From DATLWN01 sp963764315 (GTDB lineage Bacteria; Pseudomonadota; Zetaproteobacteria; Mariprofundales; Mariprofundaceae), in contig CAVXSB010000004.1 in the NCBI GenBank assembly GCA_963764315.1, positions 62,001 to 126,000 of the forward strand: 64,000 bases of DNA, in the 5' to 3' direction. This document shows positions 54,157 to 64,000 of the stretch, piece by piece. Position 1 is the first letter of the stretch; each line of letters opens with the position of its first letter. The notes under the pieces are model-generated. The model was not told where the DNA came from. It saw only the letters and a list, made by a program, of their open reading frames with translations, and did no database searches. The translations under genes were made by a program, and so were the position numbers.

Positions 54157-54218
54157 GCCACTCTCCCTGCATCGGCGGCCAGCCTCGTCTCGCTACGGAG
54201 CGTGGGAAGTGACGGTAC

Positions 54219-54638
54219 TCACGATCCGATCAGATGCAGGCCGATGCGCCGGCGCATCGGATGGTGGCGGTGCTCGTACAGGAAGACGCCCTGCCAGGTG
54301 CCCAGCGCCGGTCGGCCATCGGCGATAGGCAGCGTCAGCGACACCTGGGTCAGGGCCATGCGGATATGCGCCGGCATGTCGTCGGGGCCTTCGGCGGCAT
54401 GCACGAACAGCGGATCGCCATCGGGCACCAAGCGCGCCAGAAAGGCCTCCATGTCGGCCAATACGTCGGCATCGGCGTTCTCCTGGATCATGAGCGAGCA
54501 GCTGGTGTGCTGCACAAACAGGTTCAGCAGTCCCTCCCGAATGCCGGTTTCGCGGACCCAGGCGCAGACGTCCCGCGTGATCTCGTAGCAGCCGCGACCG
54601 CGCGCCTGCACGACCAGCGTATGCTGGACCTGGCGCAT
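54219..54638 (-). CDS. YjbQ-family (UPF0047) protein
   Basis: The 139-residue protein has the UPF0047 marks: CYEITRDVCAWVRE, NLFVQHTSCSLMIQENADADV and WQGVFLYEHRHHPMRR. Family members were linked to thiamin-phosphate synthesis activity in vitro; role here is unknown. Its ATG 54638 overlaps the xthA stop by one base. Confidence 0.9.
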   Translation of the reverse strand: MRQVQHTLVVQARGRGCYEITRDVCAWVRETGIREGLLNLFVQHTSCSLMIQENADADVLADMEAFLARLVPDGDPLFVHAAEGPDDMPAHIRMALTQVSLTLPIADGRPALGTWQGVFLYEHRHHPMRRRIGLHLIGS

Positions 54639-55396
54639 CAGGGGATCTCGACCCATACCGGCGCATGGTCGGACGGACGCTCCTCGCCGCGCCGGGCGGC
54701 ATCGACGCCGGCCTCGCTCGGGCTCAGGCCGGCGCTGAGCAGCACATGGTCGATGCGCAGCCCCCAGCCGCGGCCGTAGGCATTGAGGCGGTAATCCCAC
54801 CAGCTATGCATCGGCGCATCGGGGTGCACGGTGCGTACGGCATCGGTCAGCCCCAGCGCCAGCATTTGTTGGAAATGCGCACGTTCCTCACTGGAGCACA
54901 TGATCTTCTCGCGCCAGCGCTTCGGGTCGTGGATGTCGATGTCGGCGGGGGCGATGTTGAAGTCGCCGAGCAGCACCAGCCGCGGATGCTGCGCCATCTC
55001 GCCCGGCAGCCAGGCTGTCAGCGCCTGCAGCCAGCGCATCTTGTAGGCGTATTTCTCCGAGCCGACTTCCTGGCCGTTGGGGATGTAGACATCGACGATG
55101 CGCGTGTCCCCTACCGTGACGGCGAGCAGGCGTCGTTGCGGATCGTCCAGCCCCGGCAGTTCCGTGCAGGGATCGCTTGCCGGTTGCCGGCTGAGGATGG
55201 CGACGCCGTTGTAGGTCTTCTGGCCGGAGAAGCATACATGATAGCCGGCGGCCTCGATCGCAGCATGCGGGAAGCGCTCGTCCGGCAGCTTGGTTTCCTG
55301 CAGTGCCAGCACGTCCGGCTTCGCCTCGGCTAGGTAGGCCAGCACATGAGGCAGGCGGATGTTCAGGGAGTTGACGTTCCAGGTGGTGATGCGCAT
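54638..55396 (-). CDS. xthA: Exodeoxyribonuclease III
   Basis: The 252-residue protein has the AP-endonuclease marks: TTWNVNSLNIR, LQETKLPDE, the VDVYIPNGQEVGSEKY segment, LGDFNIAPADID and RIDHVLLS..SDHAPVWVEI. It cuts abasic sites and trims 3' ends. It is read with yjbQ on one transcript, 43 bases downstream of lgt. Confidence 0.94.
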   Translation of the reverse strand: MRITTWNVNSLNIRLPHVLAYLAEAKPDVLALQETKLPDERFPHAAIEAAGYHVCFSGQKTYNGVAILSRQPASDPCTELPGLDDPQRRLLAVTVGDTRIVDVYIPNGQEVGSEKYAYKMRWLQALTAWLPGEMAQHPRLVLLGDFNIAPADIDIHDPKRWREKIMCSSEERAHFQQMLALGLTDAVRTVHPDAPMHSWWDYRLNAYGRGWGLRIDHVLLSAGLSPSEAGVDAARRGEERPSDHAPVWVEIP

Positions 55397-55439
55397 GCGC
55401 CGATGATGGCGATCGGACCGGGTGGGCTCAAGTCCCCGC

Positions 55440-56231
55440 TCAGCGGCGGCCCTTTCTCTTCAGCACCACCATCCACACCAGCCCCGCCACCAGCATGACG
55501 CTGGACAGCAGCATACCCATGGTGATGGGGCCGAACAGGAAGCCGAGCTGCGGATCGGGCTGGCGGAAGTTTTCGCAAAAGATGCGGGCGATGGCATAGA
55601 TGACCAGGAACAGTGCGACGCGCATGCCGTCCGGCCAGTCGCGGTTGCGTGTGAACCACAGGATGAGGAAGGGCACGATGCCCTCCAGCGTCATCTCGTA
55701 GAGCTGGCTGGGGTGGCGGGGCAAGGGTCCGGCGCCGGGGAATACCATGCCCCAGGGCACATCGGTGACCCGCCCCCAAAGCTCGCCGTTGATGAAATTG
55801 CCGATGCGGCCGAAGGCCAGGCCGATGGGCGCGACCGTGAACAGCCGGTCGGCCAGGAACAGGAAGGGCAGCTTGTGCTTTTTGCAGTACCACCAGCCGG
55901 CGACCAGGGGGCCGATGAGGCCGCCGTGGAAGCTCATGCCCCCGCGCCAGACATAGAAGACCTGCAGCGGGTGCATCAGGTAGAAATCGAGGTTGTAGAA
56001 CAGGATGTAGGCGATGCGGCCGCCGAGCACGACGCCGAGAATCAGCCAGGTGAACAGGCCCTCGAACTGTTCGGGGGTGATCACCCGGTCCCAGGCACCG
56101 CGCTCGACGAGTTGGCGCCGGGTCAGCCACCAGGCCGACAGGAAGCCGAACACATACATCAGCCCGTACCAGTGGATGGCGATCGGCCCCAGCTGGACGG
56201 CGACCGGATCGATATGCGGATAGGTCAGCAT
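55440..56231 (-). CDS. lgt: Prolipoprotein diacylglyceryl transferase
   Basis: The 263-residue membrane protein has about seven segments and the Lgt marks HWYGLMYVFGFL, GGMSFHGGLIG and the PIGLAFGRIGNFINGELWGR signature. It puts diacylglycerol onto the lipobox cysteine of lipoproteins. It diverges from sppA, with 141 bases between the starts. Confidence 0.95.
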   Translation of the reverse strand: MLTYPHIDPVAVQLGPIAIHWYGLMYVFGFLSAWWLTRRQLVERGAWDRVITPEQFEGLFTWLILGVVLGGRIAYILFYNLDFYLMHPLQVFYVWRGGMSFHGGLIGPLVAGWWYCKKHKLPFLFLADRLFTVAPIGLAFGRIGNFINGELWGRVTDVPWGMVFPGAGPLPRHPSQLYEMTLEGIVPFLILWFTRNRDWPDGMRVALFLVIYAIARIFCENFRQPDPQLGFLFGPITMGMLLSSVMLVAGLVWMVVLKRKGRR

Positions 56232-56372
56232 GGGGCGCTGGCCGCCTGCGGCATGTGGATCGGTAGGCGCATGGAGGCACTCTAGGCTTTAGCGAACGAA
56301 AGCCAATGGGCAGCTGGACGGGATGAAGCGCGGGGCGCTATGGTCGGGTACAGATCGTGCACGGAGGTATTC

Positions 56373-58170
56373 ATGGGCAAGCTGTCATCCTGGCTGAGAG
56401 CGATCGATATCCTGCGGCGCATCGTCGTCAACGGCCTGTTTCTGTTGATCCTGGCCGTGCTGATTGCCGCCCTCGTGGGCCGGCATGTCTCGGTGCCGAA
56501 GGGCGCCGTGCTGGTGCTGGCACCGAAGGGCAGTATCGTCGAGCAGCTGTCCGTGCCCGGTGCGGGCTTGGCGTCGCTGCGCTTCACCGATCGCCACCAG
56601 ACGCGCCTGCGCGATCTGGTCCGGGCTATCGATACCGCCGCGCATGACGACCATATCCGCATGATGGAGCTGGATCTCGGGGATTTGGGCCCGAGCTCGC
56701 TGGACAAGCTCGCGGCCTTGCGCCGGGCCATCGCCGGCTTCCGGGCCGCGGGCAAGCCCGTCGTGGCCTATGCGGACCAATACAGCCAGGGCCAGTACTA
56801 CCTCGCCACCGCCGCTGATCGCGTGTTCCTGCATCCGATGGGGCTCGTCGCCCTGACCGGGCTCGGCCTGTACCGCGATTATTTCAAGGATGCCATCGAC
56901 AGGCTCGGCATCAATGTGCAGGTGTTCAGGGCCGGCAAATACAAATCGGCGATGGAGCCGTTCATGCGCAACGATATGTCCGAGGCCGACCGCACGGCGA
57001 ACCGGGCCTGGCTATCCACGCTTTGGACGGCGTACAAACGGGGTATCGCGGCGTCGCGCGGCATCGATGCCAAGCATTTGCAGGAGGTGCTGGACAACCT
57101 GCCGAGCTATCTGCAGCGCTACGGCGGCAGCATGGCGCGGCTGGCGCTGGGTGAGAAATGGGTCGATCAATTGGGCGATGCCCATGCCGCCAAGGCCTGG
57201 ATGGCCGGCAAGCTCGGGCTTTCCACCGATGCCAAGCTGCCGCATATCGGCTGGCAGGATTACCTGCATGCCCGCCGCTCCCCGTCGCGATTCCGATTCG
57301 GGGCCCGCGGTCGGCATCATCACTGCCAGCGGCACTATCCTGGATGGGGAGCAGCCTCCCGGCACCGTGGGCGCCACGACGCTGGTGAGCGAGATTGCGC
57401 GTGCGCGCAAGGATAAGCATATCAAGGCCCTGGTGCTGCGCATCGACAGCCCGGGCGGCAGCGCCCTGGCCTCCGAATCGATTCGTCAGGCGTTGCTGCG
57501 TTTCCGCGCTGCCGGCAAACCGCTGGTGGTGTCGATGGGCGGCATGGCCGCCTCCGGCGGCTACTGGATCGCCACCGCAGGCGACGAGATCTGGGCGACG
57601 CCGACGACGTTGACCGGCTCCATCGGCGTGTTCGGTCTGATCGGCGATGTGCACGATGGCCTGGCGAAGCTCGGCATCCACACCGACGGCCTGGGCACGA
57701 CCCGTATCGCCGGGGCGCTCAGGCCCGACCTGCCGGCATCGCCGTTGGTGGCCAAGGCCATGCAAATGGGCGTCGACGATGCCTATCAGCGCTTTCTGGC
57801 GGTCGTGGCCAAGGGGCGCAAGCTGCCGCTGGCACGCGTCGCCGCCATCGCCCAGGGACGGGTCTGGAGCGGTGCCGATGCGCTGCATATCGGTCTGGTC
57901 GACCGGCTCGGCGATCTCGATCAGGCGGTGGCCTCGGCGGCCGCGAAGGCGGGCATCGCCGCGCATTACCGGCGCCGTCGGCTGTCGCCGCCGCAGCCGT
58001 TGTGGGACACCCTGCTCGATCATCTGAGGGGCGAGGTGGCATCGCGTCTTACCGAGGTCTCGGTGCCGGCACCGGTGGCCGAGGTGGCCAATGCCTGGCA
58101 GGCGCTGGCCCGGTTCAATGATCCGCGCGACGTCTATGCCTATTGCGAACTGGCTGAGGGCATCCGCTAG
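56373..58170 (+). pseudogene. sppA: Signal peptide peptidase SppA with one extra base (frameshift)
   Basis: Two frames together encode one SppA of about 598 residues, near the usual 618. Frame one runs from ATG 56373 (GGAGG 5 bases upstream) with a membrane anchor and the catalytic-lysine region FRAGKYKSAMEPF, up to WQDYLHARR. Near 57279 one extra base moves the match to the frame continuing PRRDSDSGPAVGIITASG, which has the catalytic serine in MAASGGYW and ends normally. All the rest is intact, so the change is very recent or a sequence error. Role: cleaves leftover signal peptides in the membrane. Confidence 0.85.
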
Positions 58171-58190
58171 GCCGCGTTGGCGTAAATGAA

Positions 58191-58219
58191 AAAAGGGCGG
58201 CCCGAAGGCCGCCCTTTTT
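58191..58219. terminator. Bidirectional terminator between sppA and groL
   Basis: AAAAGGGCGGCC pairs perfectly with its complement over a 4-base CGAA loop. T runs follow on both strands, so it can end sppA (plus) and groL (minus). Confidence 0.93.
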
Positions 58220-58243
58220 GTGCATCCAAGGATGGATGGCAGA

Positions 58244-59893
<1,650 letters not shown>

Positions 59894-59923
59894 GGTTGCT
59901 TCTCTCCTTTCTGATCTCTTGGG

Positions 59924-60220
59924 TTAGGCTTCGACGACGCCGAGGATGTCGTCCTCGCGCATCATCAGGTATTCGTTGCCGTCGAGCTTGATCTCGGTGC
60001 CGGCGTACTTCGAGAAAATGACGCGGTCGCCTTTCTTCACATCCAGCGGGCGGATGTCACCGTTCTCGAGGATCTTGCCCTTGCCTGCGGCGATGACCTC
60101 GCCCTGGACGGGCTTCTCTTTCGCCGTATCGGGGATGATGATGCCACCGGCGGACTTATCTTCCTCGTCCAGACGGCGGACGATCACGCGGTCGTGCAAT
60201 GGACGAACCTTCGTTGTCAT
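59924..60220 (-). CDS. groS: Co-chaperonin GroES
   Basis: The 98-residue protein begins VRPLHDRVIVRRL and contains SAGGIIIPDTAKEKPVQGEV, the mobile loop region. It caps GroEL. AAGGAG stands 8 bases before the ATG. Its upstream region carries the two CIRCE operators. Confidence 0.97.
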   Translation of the reverse strand: MTTKVRPLHDRVIVRRLDEEDKSAGGIIIPDTAKEKPVQGEVIAAGKGKILENGDIRPLDVKKGDRVIFSKYAGTEIKLDGNEYLMMREDDILGVVEA

Positions 60221-60288
60221 CGTTCACTCTCCTTAAATACATCTTGGGATGGTGTTATGGGGTTGCCCCTCTCCCCTCGCGCCAAGCT

Positions 60289-60315
60289 TTGGCACTCGGC
60301 CCGCGGGAGTGCCAA
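60289..60315 (-). promoter_or_regulatory. CIRCE-like HrcA operator, proximal to groES
   Basis: TTGGCACTC-N9-GAGTGCCAA is a perfect inverted repeat like CIRCE (TTAGCACTC-N9-GAGTGCTAA), with a matching A-to-G change in each arm. It lies just downstream of the groES -10 box. Confidence 0.85.
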
Positions 60316-60342
60316 TGTTGTCGGCGGCGCGGCGGCTGTCAA
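60314..60342 (-). promoter_or_regulatory. Probable sigma-70 promoter of groESL
   Basis: Read on the minus strand, TTGACA (60342-60337) is a perfect -35 and AACATT (60319-60314) a modest -10, with 17 bases between. The promoter lies between the two CIRCE elements. Confidence 0.7.
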
Positions 60343-60348
60343 CCATTT

Positions 60349-60375
60349 TTAGCACTCATCTGCAGTGGGTGCTAA
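60349..60375 (-). promoter_or_regulatory. CIRCE-like HrcA operator, distal
   Basis: TTAGCACTC-N9-GGGTGCTAA matches the CIRCE consensus in 17 of 18 arm positions and sits just upstream of the -35 box. Confidence 0.88.
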
Positions 60376-60426
60376 ACATGGGGCAGTATGGAGCCTTTTT
60401 GTGTCAGGGCTGCGGCATGGCGGCCG

Positions 60427-60795
60427 TCAGCCGCCGGAGGGCTTGGCCTTGATTCCCTCGCGCTCCAGCAGCGTCAGCAGCTTGTCGCGGTGATCGCCCT
60501 GGATCTCGATACAGCCGTCCTTGACGGCACCGCCGGTGCCGAGCTGGCCCTTCAGGCGTTTGAGCAGCGCCTTCAGTGCCTCGCCGGGCAGCTCCAGGCC
60601 GTCGATGACGCAGACGGTCTTGCCGCCTCGCCCCTTGCTTTCGCGGCGGATGCGTACGCCCTGCTTGGCCGGGTTTTTGATCGCCGGGGGCTGGTCCTGC
60701 GGTTTGCCCTTCCCCTTGCCCTTTTTGTTGGCGGGTATGGCCTGGCCGAGGTCGCCGTGTTCGGTGGAGTAGACCAGCCTGCGATCGTCGCTCAT
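60427..60795 (-). CDS. yciH: YciH-type SUI1-domain translation factor
   Basis: The 122-residue protein has a lysine-rich lead and the SUI1 fold marks RIRRESKGRGGKTVCVIDGL, QLGTGGAVKDG and IEIQGDHRDKLLTLLER. It is thought to help start-codon choice, like eIF1. It overlaps def by 4 bases. It is 32 bases or more from the CIRCE region. Confidence 0.9.
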   Translation of the reverse strand: MSDDRRLVYSTEHGDLGQAIPANKKGKGKGKPQDQPPAIKNPAKQGVRIRRESKGRGGKTVCVIDGLELPGEALKALLKRLKGQLGTGGAVKDGCIEIQGDHRDKLLTLLEREGIKAKPSGG

Positions 60796-61346
60796 GGGCG
60801 CAGTATCGCGCCTTCGTCTTGCCCGGCAAGCTCGGGAAACAGGACGTCGGTGAAGCCCAGGGTAGAAAGATCATACATGCGCATCGGGTACAGCACGCCG
60901 TCCAGGTGGTCGCACTCGTGCTGAATGACGCGGGCGTGGAAGCCCTCGACGCTGCGTTCGATCGGCGCCCCTTCGGCATCGAAGCCGCGATAATGCACAT
61001 GTGCGAAGCGCCGCACCTGCCCGCGCAGTCCCGGCAGGCTCAGGCAGCCCTCCCAGTCCTCTTCGGTTTCGTCCGATAGCGGTGTGATGATGGGGTTGAT
61101 CAGCAGACTCCGGGGTATCGGAGCGGCATCGGGGTAGCGTGGATTGCGTTCTCCACTGCCGAAGATCACCACGCGCAGGGGAATGCCGATCTGCGGTGCC
61201 GCCAGCCCCGCGCCGTTAGCCGCGGCCATGGTGTCGCAGAGGTCCGCGATCAGCGCGTGCAGCTCGGGCGTGCCGAAGTGCTCGACCTCGACGGCCCGCT
61301 GCGTGAGGCGCGCATCGCCCATGCGCAGGATCGGCCGGACGGCCAT
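60792..61346 (-). CDS. def: Peptide deformylase
   Basis: The 184-residue metal enzyme has all three motifs: GAGLAAPQIG, EGCLSLPG and HECDHLDG with the metal histidines. It removes the formyl group from new proteins. It lies 3 bases past the cNMP-protein stop and overlaps yciH by 4 bases. Confidence 0.95.
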   Translation of the reverse strand: MAVRPILRMGDARLTQRAVEVEHFGTPELHALIADLCDTMAAANGAGLAAPQIGIPLRVVIFGSGERNPRYPDAAPIPRSLLINPIITPLSDETEEDWEGCLSLPGLRGQVRRFAHVHYRGFDAEGAPIERSVEGFHARVIQHECDHLDGVLYPMRMYDLSTLGFTDVLFPELAGQDEGAILRP

Positions 61347-61349
61347 GGC

Positions 61350-62105
61350 TCAGCCGGGCACGGAAAGCCGGAAGCGATACGGCTCGCCCGGCAGGCCGAA
61401 GGCGAGCAGGTGCTCGCCGGGCGCCAGCGGCACGATCGCCGGCGTCTTGCCGTAGGCAACGCGCTCTTCGTCCAGCTCACAGTAGTCGCCGTAATGCATC
61501 AGGTGCAGCTGCAGGCCGCCGTCCTCGGCGGCCTCGATGGCCAGATGATGCGGCCGGATCAGTTTCGAGCCCTCGGCCAGCACGACGTCGGGCGGCGCCT
61601 CCTCGCGGAACAGGTCGGTGACGCTTTGCGGCGGGGTGTGGGCGCCGAATACCCAGGGGAGACGTGTGATGGTGCAGGAGCGGTTGCACAGGGCCTGGGC
61701 CGAGGCCGGGTTCAGGCCTTCCACGGTGGCGAAGGCCTCCGCCTCGTCCAGGGCATCGTCATCCTGGTCGATCAGCAGGGCCTGCAGGCGGGCCAGCAGC
61801 GCCGCCAACAGTGGCGTCAAGCGGCTGCCCGGGCCGTTGACGAGGCGGATCAGGGTGCCGCGGTCGATGACCTCAACCTCGCCGTCGGTCAGGGCCGTGA
61901 CGGTGGCGGTGCGGCGCGGGGTGCGCCCGGCCAGGCCCAGCTCGCCGACGATGTTGCCTGGGCCCAGGCGGACGGCCGACGCGCGTCTTCCTGTCGGTGT
62001 CCGGCTCACCTGCAGCCAGCCCTTGTGAATCAGGTAGGCGGCGGTGTCCTGTTCGCCCTCGGCGATCAGCACGTCGCCCTCCTTGAAGGGAAGCATTCGG
62101 GCCAT
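61350..62105 (-). CDS. Cyclic-nucleotide-binding-domain protein without DNA-binding domain
   Basis: The 251-residue protein has an N-terminal cNMP-binding-like fold: FKEGDVLIAEGEQDTAAYLIHKGWLQVS, GPGNIVGELGLAGRTPRRTATVTALTDGEVEVID, with the GELGL..R cassette. The middle is helical and charged, and the last 100 residues have HHLAIEAAEDGGLQLH, a pattern reminiscent of but not assignable to FHA. No HTH is seen, so it may be a non-transcriptional sensor. ATG 62105 has AAGGAG 8 bases upstream. It leads the def-yciH run. Confidence 0.8.
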   Translation of the reverse strand: MARMLPFKEGDVLIAEGEQDTAAYLIHKGWLQVSRTPTGRRASAVRLGPGNIVGELGLAGRTPRRTATVTALTDGEVEVIDRGTLIRLVNGPGSRLTPLLAALLARLQALLIDQDDDALDEAEAFATVEGLNPASAQALCNRSCTITRLPWVFGAHTPPQSVTDLFREEAPPDVVLAEGSKLIRPHHLAIEAAEDGGLQLHLMHYGDYCELDEERVAYGKTPAIVPLAPGEHLLAFGLPGEPYRFRLSVPG

Positions 62106-62223
62106 CCGCGGTTCTCCTTGTCTACGATAAAGAGACCCTACACCACCGCCGGCCCGGGCCCAAATCTGTGATGCGTATCGCCTTGGGCCCACCTTGCCGG
62201 CAACCGCCATGCAAGTAATCCGG

Positions 62224-62252
62224 TTGCTGCTCAAGGGTGGGTGGGGCATGAT
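62224..62252 (+). promoter_or_regulatory. Possible promoter of the pyruvate dehydrogenase operon
   Basis: TTGCTG (62224-62229) and CATGAT (62247-62252) are 17 bases apart, 35 bases before the pdhA start. Match is moderate. Confidence 0.35.
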
Positions 62253-62287
62253 TCGCGTTCTCGACTGAAGGTTTTTTGGGGGAGGCT

Positions 62288-63340
62288 ATGTCCGCCAAAC
62301 AGAAAAAGCAGGCCGATGGCCTGACGCATGAGGGCCGCTTCTATAGCGCCGAAACGCTGCATGCGATGCACGACTCGATGCTGTTCATCCGCCGCTTCGA
62401 GGAGAAGGCCGGGCAGCTGTACGGCCTGAAGAAGATCGGTGGCTTCTGCCATCTGTGCAACGGCCAGGAGGCGGTGCCCGTCGGCGTGCACCATGCATCC
62501 AAGCCCGAGGACTACATGCTGACCGGCTATCGCGACCACGGCCATATCCTGGCGCGCGGCTCCGATCCGACGGCGGTCATGGCGGAGCTGCTCGGCCGTG
62601 CCGGCGGCATCGTCAAGGGCAAGGGCGGCTCCATGCATATGTTCGATGCCGCACGCAACTTTGCCGGCGGCAACGGCATCGTCGGCGAGCAGGTACCGAT
62701 CGGCCTGGGCTTCGGCTTCTCGTCCTGGTACCGCCAGGACGGACGCGTCACCCTGTGCTTCTTCGGCGACGGCGCCATCAACCAGGGTGCGGTCTACGAA
62801 TCGTTCAACATGGCGGCGCTGTGGAAGCTGCCGGTCGTGTTCATTGTCGAGAACAACCAGTACGCCATGGGCACGTCGCTCGGCCGCGCCTCGGCAGAGA
62901 CGCATCTGTTCAAGCGCGGTATCTCCTTCAAGATTCCGGGTATGCAGATCGACGGCATGGACGTGCTGGAGGTCGAGCGCAAGATGGCCGAGGCCGTGGA
63001 GCATGCGCGCAGCGGCGAGGGCCCGATCCTGGTGGAGGCCGTAACCTACCGTTACCGCGGCCATTCGATGTCCGACCCCGCCACCTACCGCACGCGCGAA
63101 GAGGTCGAGGAATGGCGCACCGGCCGCGATCCGATCGCGCGCCTGCAGGGGCGCATGATCGAGGCAGGTCTCGCAAGCGAGGAGTCCTTCAAGCAGAAGG
63201 ACAAGGATCTCAAGAAAGAGGTGGCGGGCATCGCTGCGGCGGCCGAGGCCATGCCGGAGCCGGAAGCGTCCGAGCTGTACACCGATATCTACAGGGATCC
63301 CATCGAAGGGGCGTATCCGTATCCAGGAAGGGTGGACTGA
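62288..63340 (+). CDS. pdhA: Pyruvate dehydrogenase E1 component, alpha subunit
   Basis: The 350-residue protein has the ThDP-binding motif GDGAINQGAVYESFNMAALWKLPVVFIVENN and the RRFEEKAGQLYG and SDPATYRTREEVEEW segments of the two-subunit E1. It decarboxylates pyruvate with the beta subunit. GGGGAGG stands 4 bases before the ATG; TTG 62276 is an alternative. Its stop overlaps the pdhB start (TGATG). Confidence 0.93.
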   Translation: MSAKQKKQADGLTHEGRFYSAETLHAMHDSMLFIRRFEEKAGQLYGLKKIGGFCHLCNGQEAVPVGVHHASKPEDYMLTGYRDHGHILARGSDPTAVMAELLGRAGGIVKGKGGSMHMFDAARNFAGGNGIVGEQVPIGLGFGFSSWYRQDGRVTLCFFGDGAINQGAVYESFNMAALWKLPVVFIVENNQYAMGTSLGRASAETHLFKRGISFKIPGMQIDGMDVLEVERKMAEAVEHARSGEGPILVEAVTYRYRGHSMSDPATYRTREEVEEWRTGRDPIARLQGRMIEAGLASEESFKQKDKDLKKEVAGIAAAAEAMPEPEASELYTDIYRDPIEGAYPYPGRVD

Positions 63341-64000
63341 TGTCGAAGATCACGTTCCGCGAGGCCTTGAATCAGGCCATGTGCGAGGAGATGGAGCGCG
63401 ACGAGCGCGTATTCCTGATGGGCGAGGAGGTCGCCGAGTACAACGGCGCCTACAAGGTCAGTCAGGGCATGCTGGAGAAATTCGGGTCGCAGCGCGTCAT
63501 TGATACGCCGATCACCGAGCTGGGCTTTGCCGGCCTCGGCGTCGGTGCGGCCATGGCGGGCCTGAGGCCGGTCATCGAGTTCATGACATGGAACTTCTCG
63601 ATCCTGGCCATGGATCAGATCGTCAATGCCGCTGCCAAGATGCTGTACATGTCCGGCGGTATGTACTCGGTGCCGATCGTGTTCCGCGGTGCTGGCGGTG
63701 CGGCGGCGCGCGTGGCCGCACAGCATTCGCAGTGCCTGGAGAACTGGATGGCCAACGTGCCGGGTCTGAAGGTGGTGATGCCGTCGAACCCGGCCGATGC
63801 CAAGGGCCTGCTCAAGGCCGCGATCCGGGACAACGATCCGGTGATCTTCATCGAAAACGAGATCTGCTACGGCGATATCGCCGAGGTGCCGGACGGCGAG
63901 TACGTGATCCCGCTGGGCAAGGCGGAGATCAAACGCGCCGGCAAGGATGTGACGCTGGTGGCCTATTCGCGCATGGCTGCCTTCGCGCAGACCGCCGCCG
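63340..64000 (+). CDS. pdhB: Pyruvate dehydrogenase E1 component, beta subunit (3' end beyond window)
   Basis: The first 220 codons are present, starting SKITFREALNQAMCEEMERDERVF. It has the marks of E1 beta: GEEVAEYNGAYKVSQG, TPITELGFAGLGVGAAM, FMTWNFSILAMDQIVNAAAKM and PSNPADAKGLL. The start overlaps pdhA by one base. It forms the heterotetramer with PdhA; an E2 gene would be expected just past base 64000. Confidence 0.95.
   Translation, partial: MSKITFREALNQAMCEEMERDERVFLMGEEVAEYNGAYKVSQGMLEKFGSQRVIDTPITELGFAGLGVGAAMAGLRPVIEFMTWNFSILAMDQIVNAAAKMLYMSGGMYSVPIVFRGAGGAAARVAAQHSQCLENWMANVPGLKVVMPSNPADAKGLLKAAIRDNDPVIFIENEICYGDIAEVPDGEYVIPLGKAEIKRAGKDVTLVAYSRMAAFAQTAA

Overview
The window is GC-rich, densely packed bacterial chromosome around a replication origin. 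It carries the classic rpmH-rnpA-yidD-yidC-mnmE cluster on the minus strand, diverging from dnaA-dnaN-recF-gyrB on the plus strand. A parAB partition operon with parS sites lies nearby, between mtnA and rsmG-mnmG. Gene content (full-length GyrB of about 806 aa, YidC with a long periplasmic domain, RecN, MreBCD-MrdA-RodA, Hda, SspB-type adaptor, DUF2066, YciH, PuuD-like protein) fits Gammaproteobacteria or a sister class such as Acidithiobacillia. A Calvin-cycle type phosphoribulokinase sits next to mnmG, which suggests an autotroph. I cannot name the species from sequence alone.

Layout: 0-17 kb is a housekeeping and accessory stretch: a Lon-like partial gene, htpX, a CinA-like gene, an N-acetylglutamate synthase-like gene, recN, nadK, small c-type cytochromes, sodB, a PuuD-like gene, gmhB-plsC, arsC, uvrD, a ClC channel, an AEC transporter, a frameshifted arsenite-methyltransferase-like gene, DUF1456 and YqaA. 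From 17.3 to 19.6 kb is a small AT-richer remnant island lying downstream of tRNA-Ala(CGC). A duplicated tRNA 3' end bounds it, and it holds a broken tyrosine integrase and an intact Fic protein gene. From 19.7 to 28.5 kb come ogt, SIMPL, trmFO, ppnP, a pseudouridine synthase, an unrecognised secreted protein, hda, pgsA, DUF2066, sspB, the RNase P RNA and mtnA. From 28.5 to 46.4 kb is the origin region (parB-parA-rsmG-mnmG, prk, mnmE, yidC, yidD, rnpA, rpmH / oriC / dnaA, dnaN, recF, gyrB, purM, purN). From 46.4 to 58.2 kb are membrane proteins, a TauE-DUF1634 pair, the cell-shape cluster mreBCD-mrdA-rodA, a small membrane ORF, yjbQ, xthA, lgt and a frameshifted sppA. From 58.2 to 64 kb are groESL under two CIRCE operators, yciH-def-cNMP protein, and pyruvate dehydrogenase E1 alpha and beta (beta runs off the end).

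Many neighbouring genes overlap by 1-14 bases (recN/NAGS, rodA/mrdA/mreD/mreC, parB/mtnA, rsmG/mnmG, recF/gyrB, TauE/DUF1634, def/yciH, pdhA/pdhB), so operon transcription and translational coupling are the rule. The points most worth a second look are the tRNA-Ala island with its Fic gene and 20-bp repeats, the two parS sites embedded in coding sequence, the groE promoter flanked by two CIRCE elements, two otherwise intact genes each carrying one extra base (arsM-like, sppA), a phosphoribulokinase gene within the mnmG-mnmE region, a TrmFO gene, and a 37-codon membrane ORF upstream of mreB.
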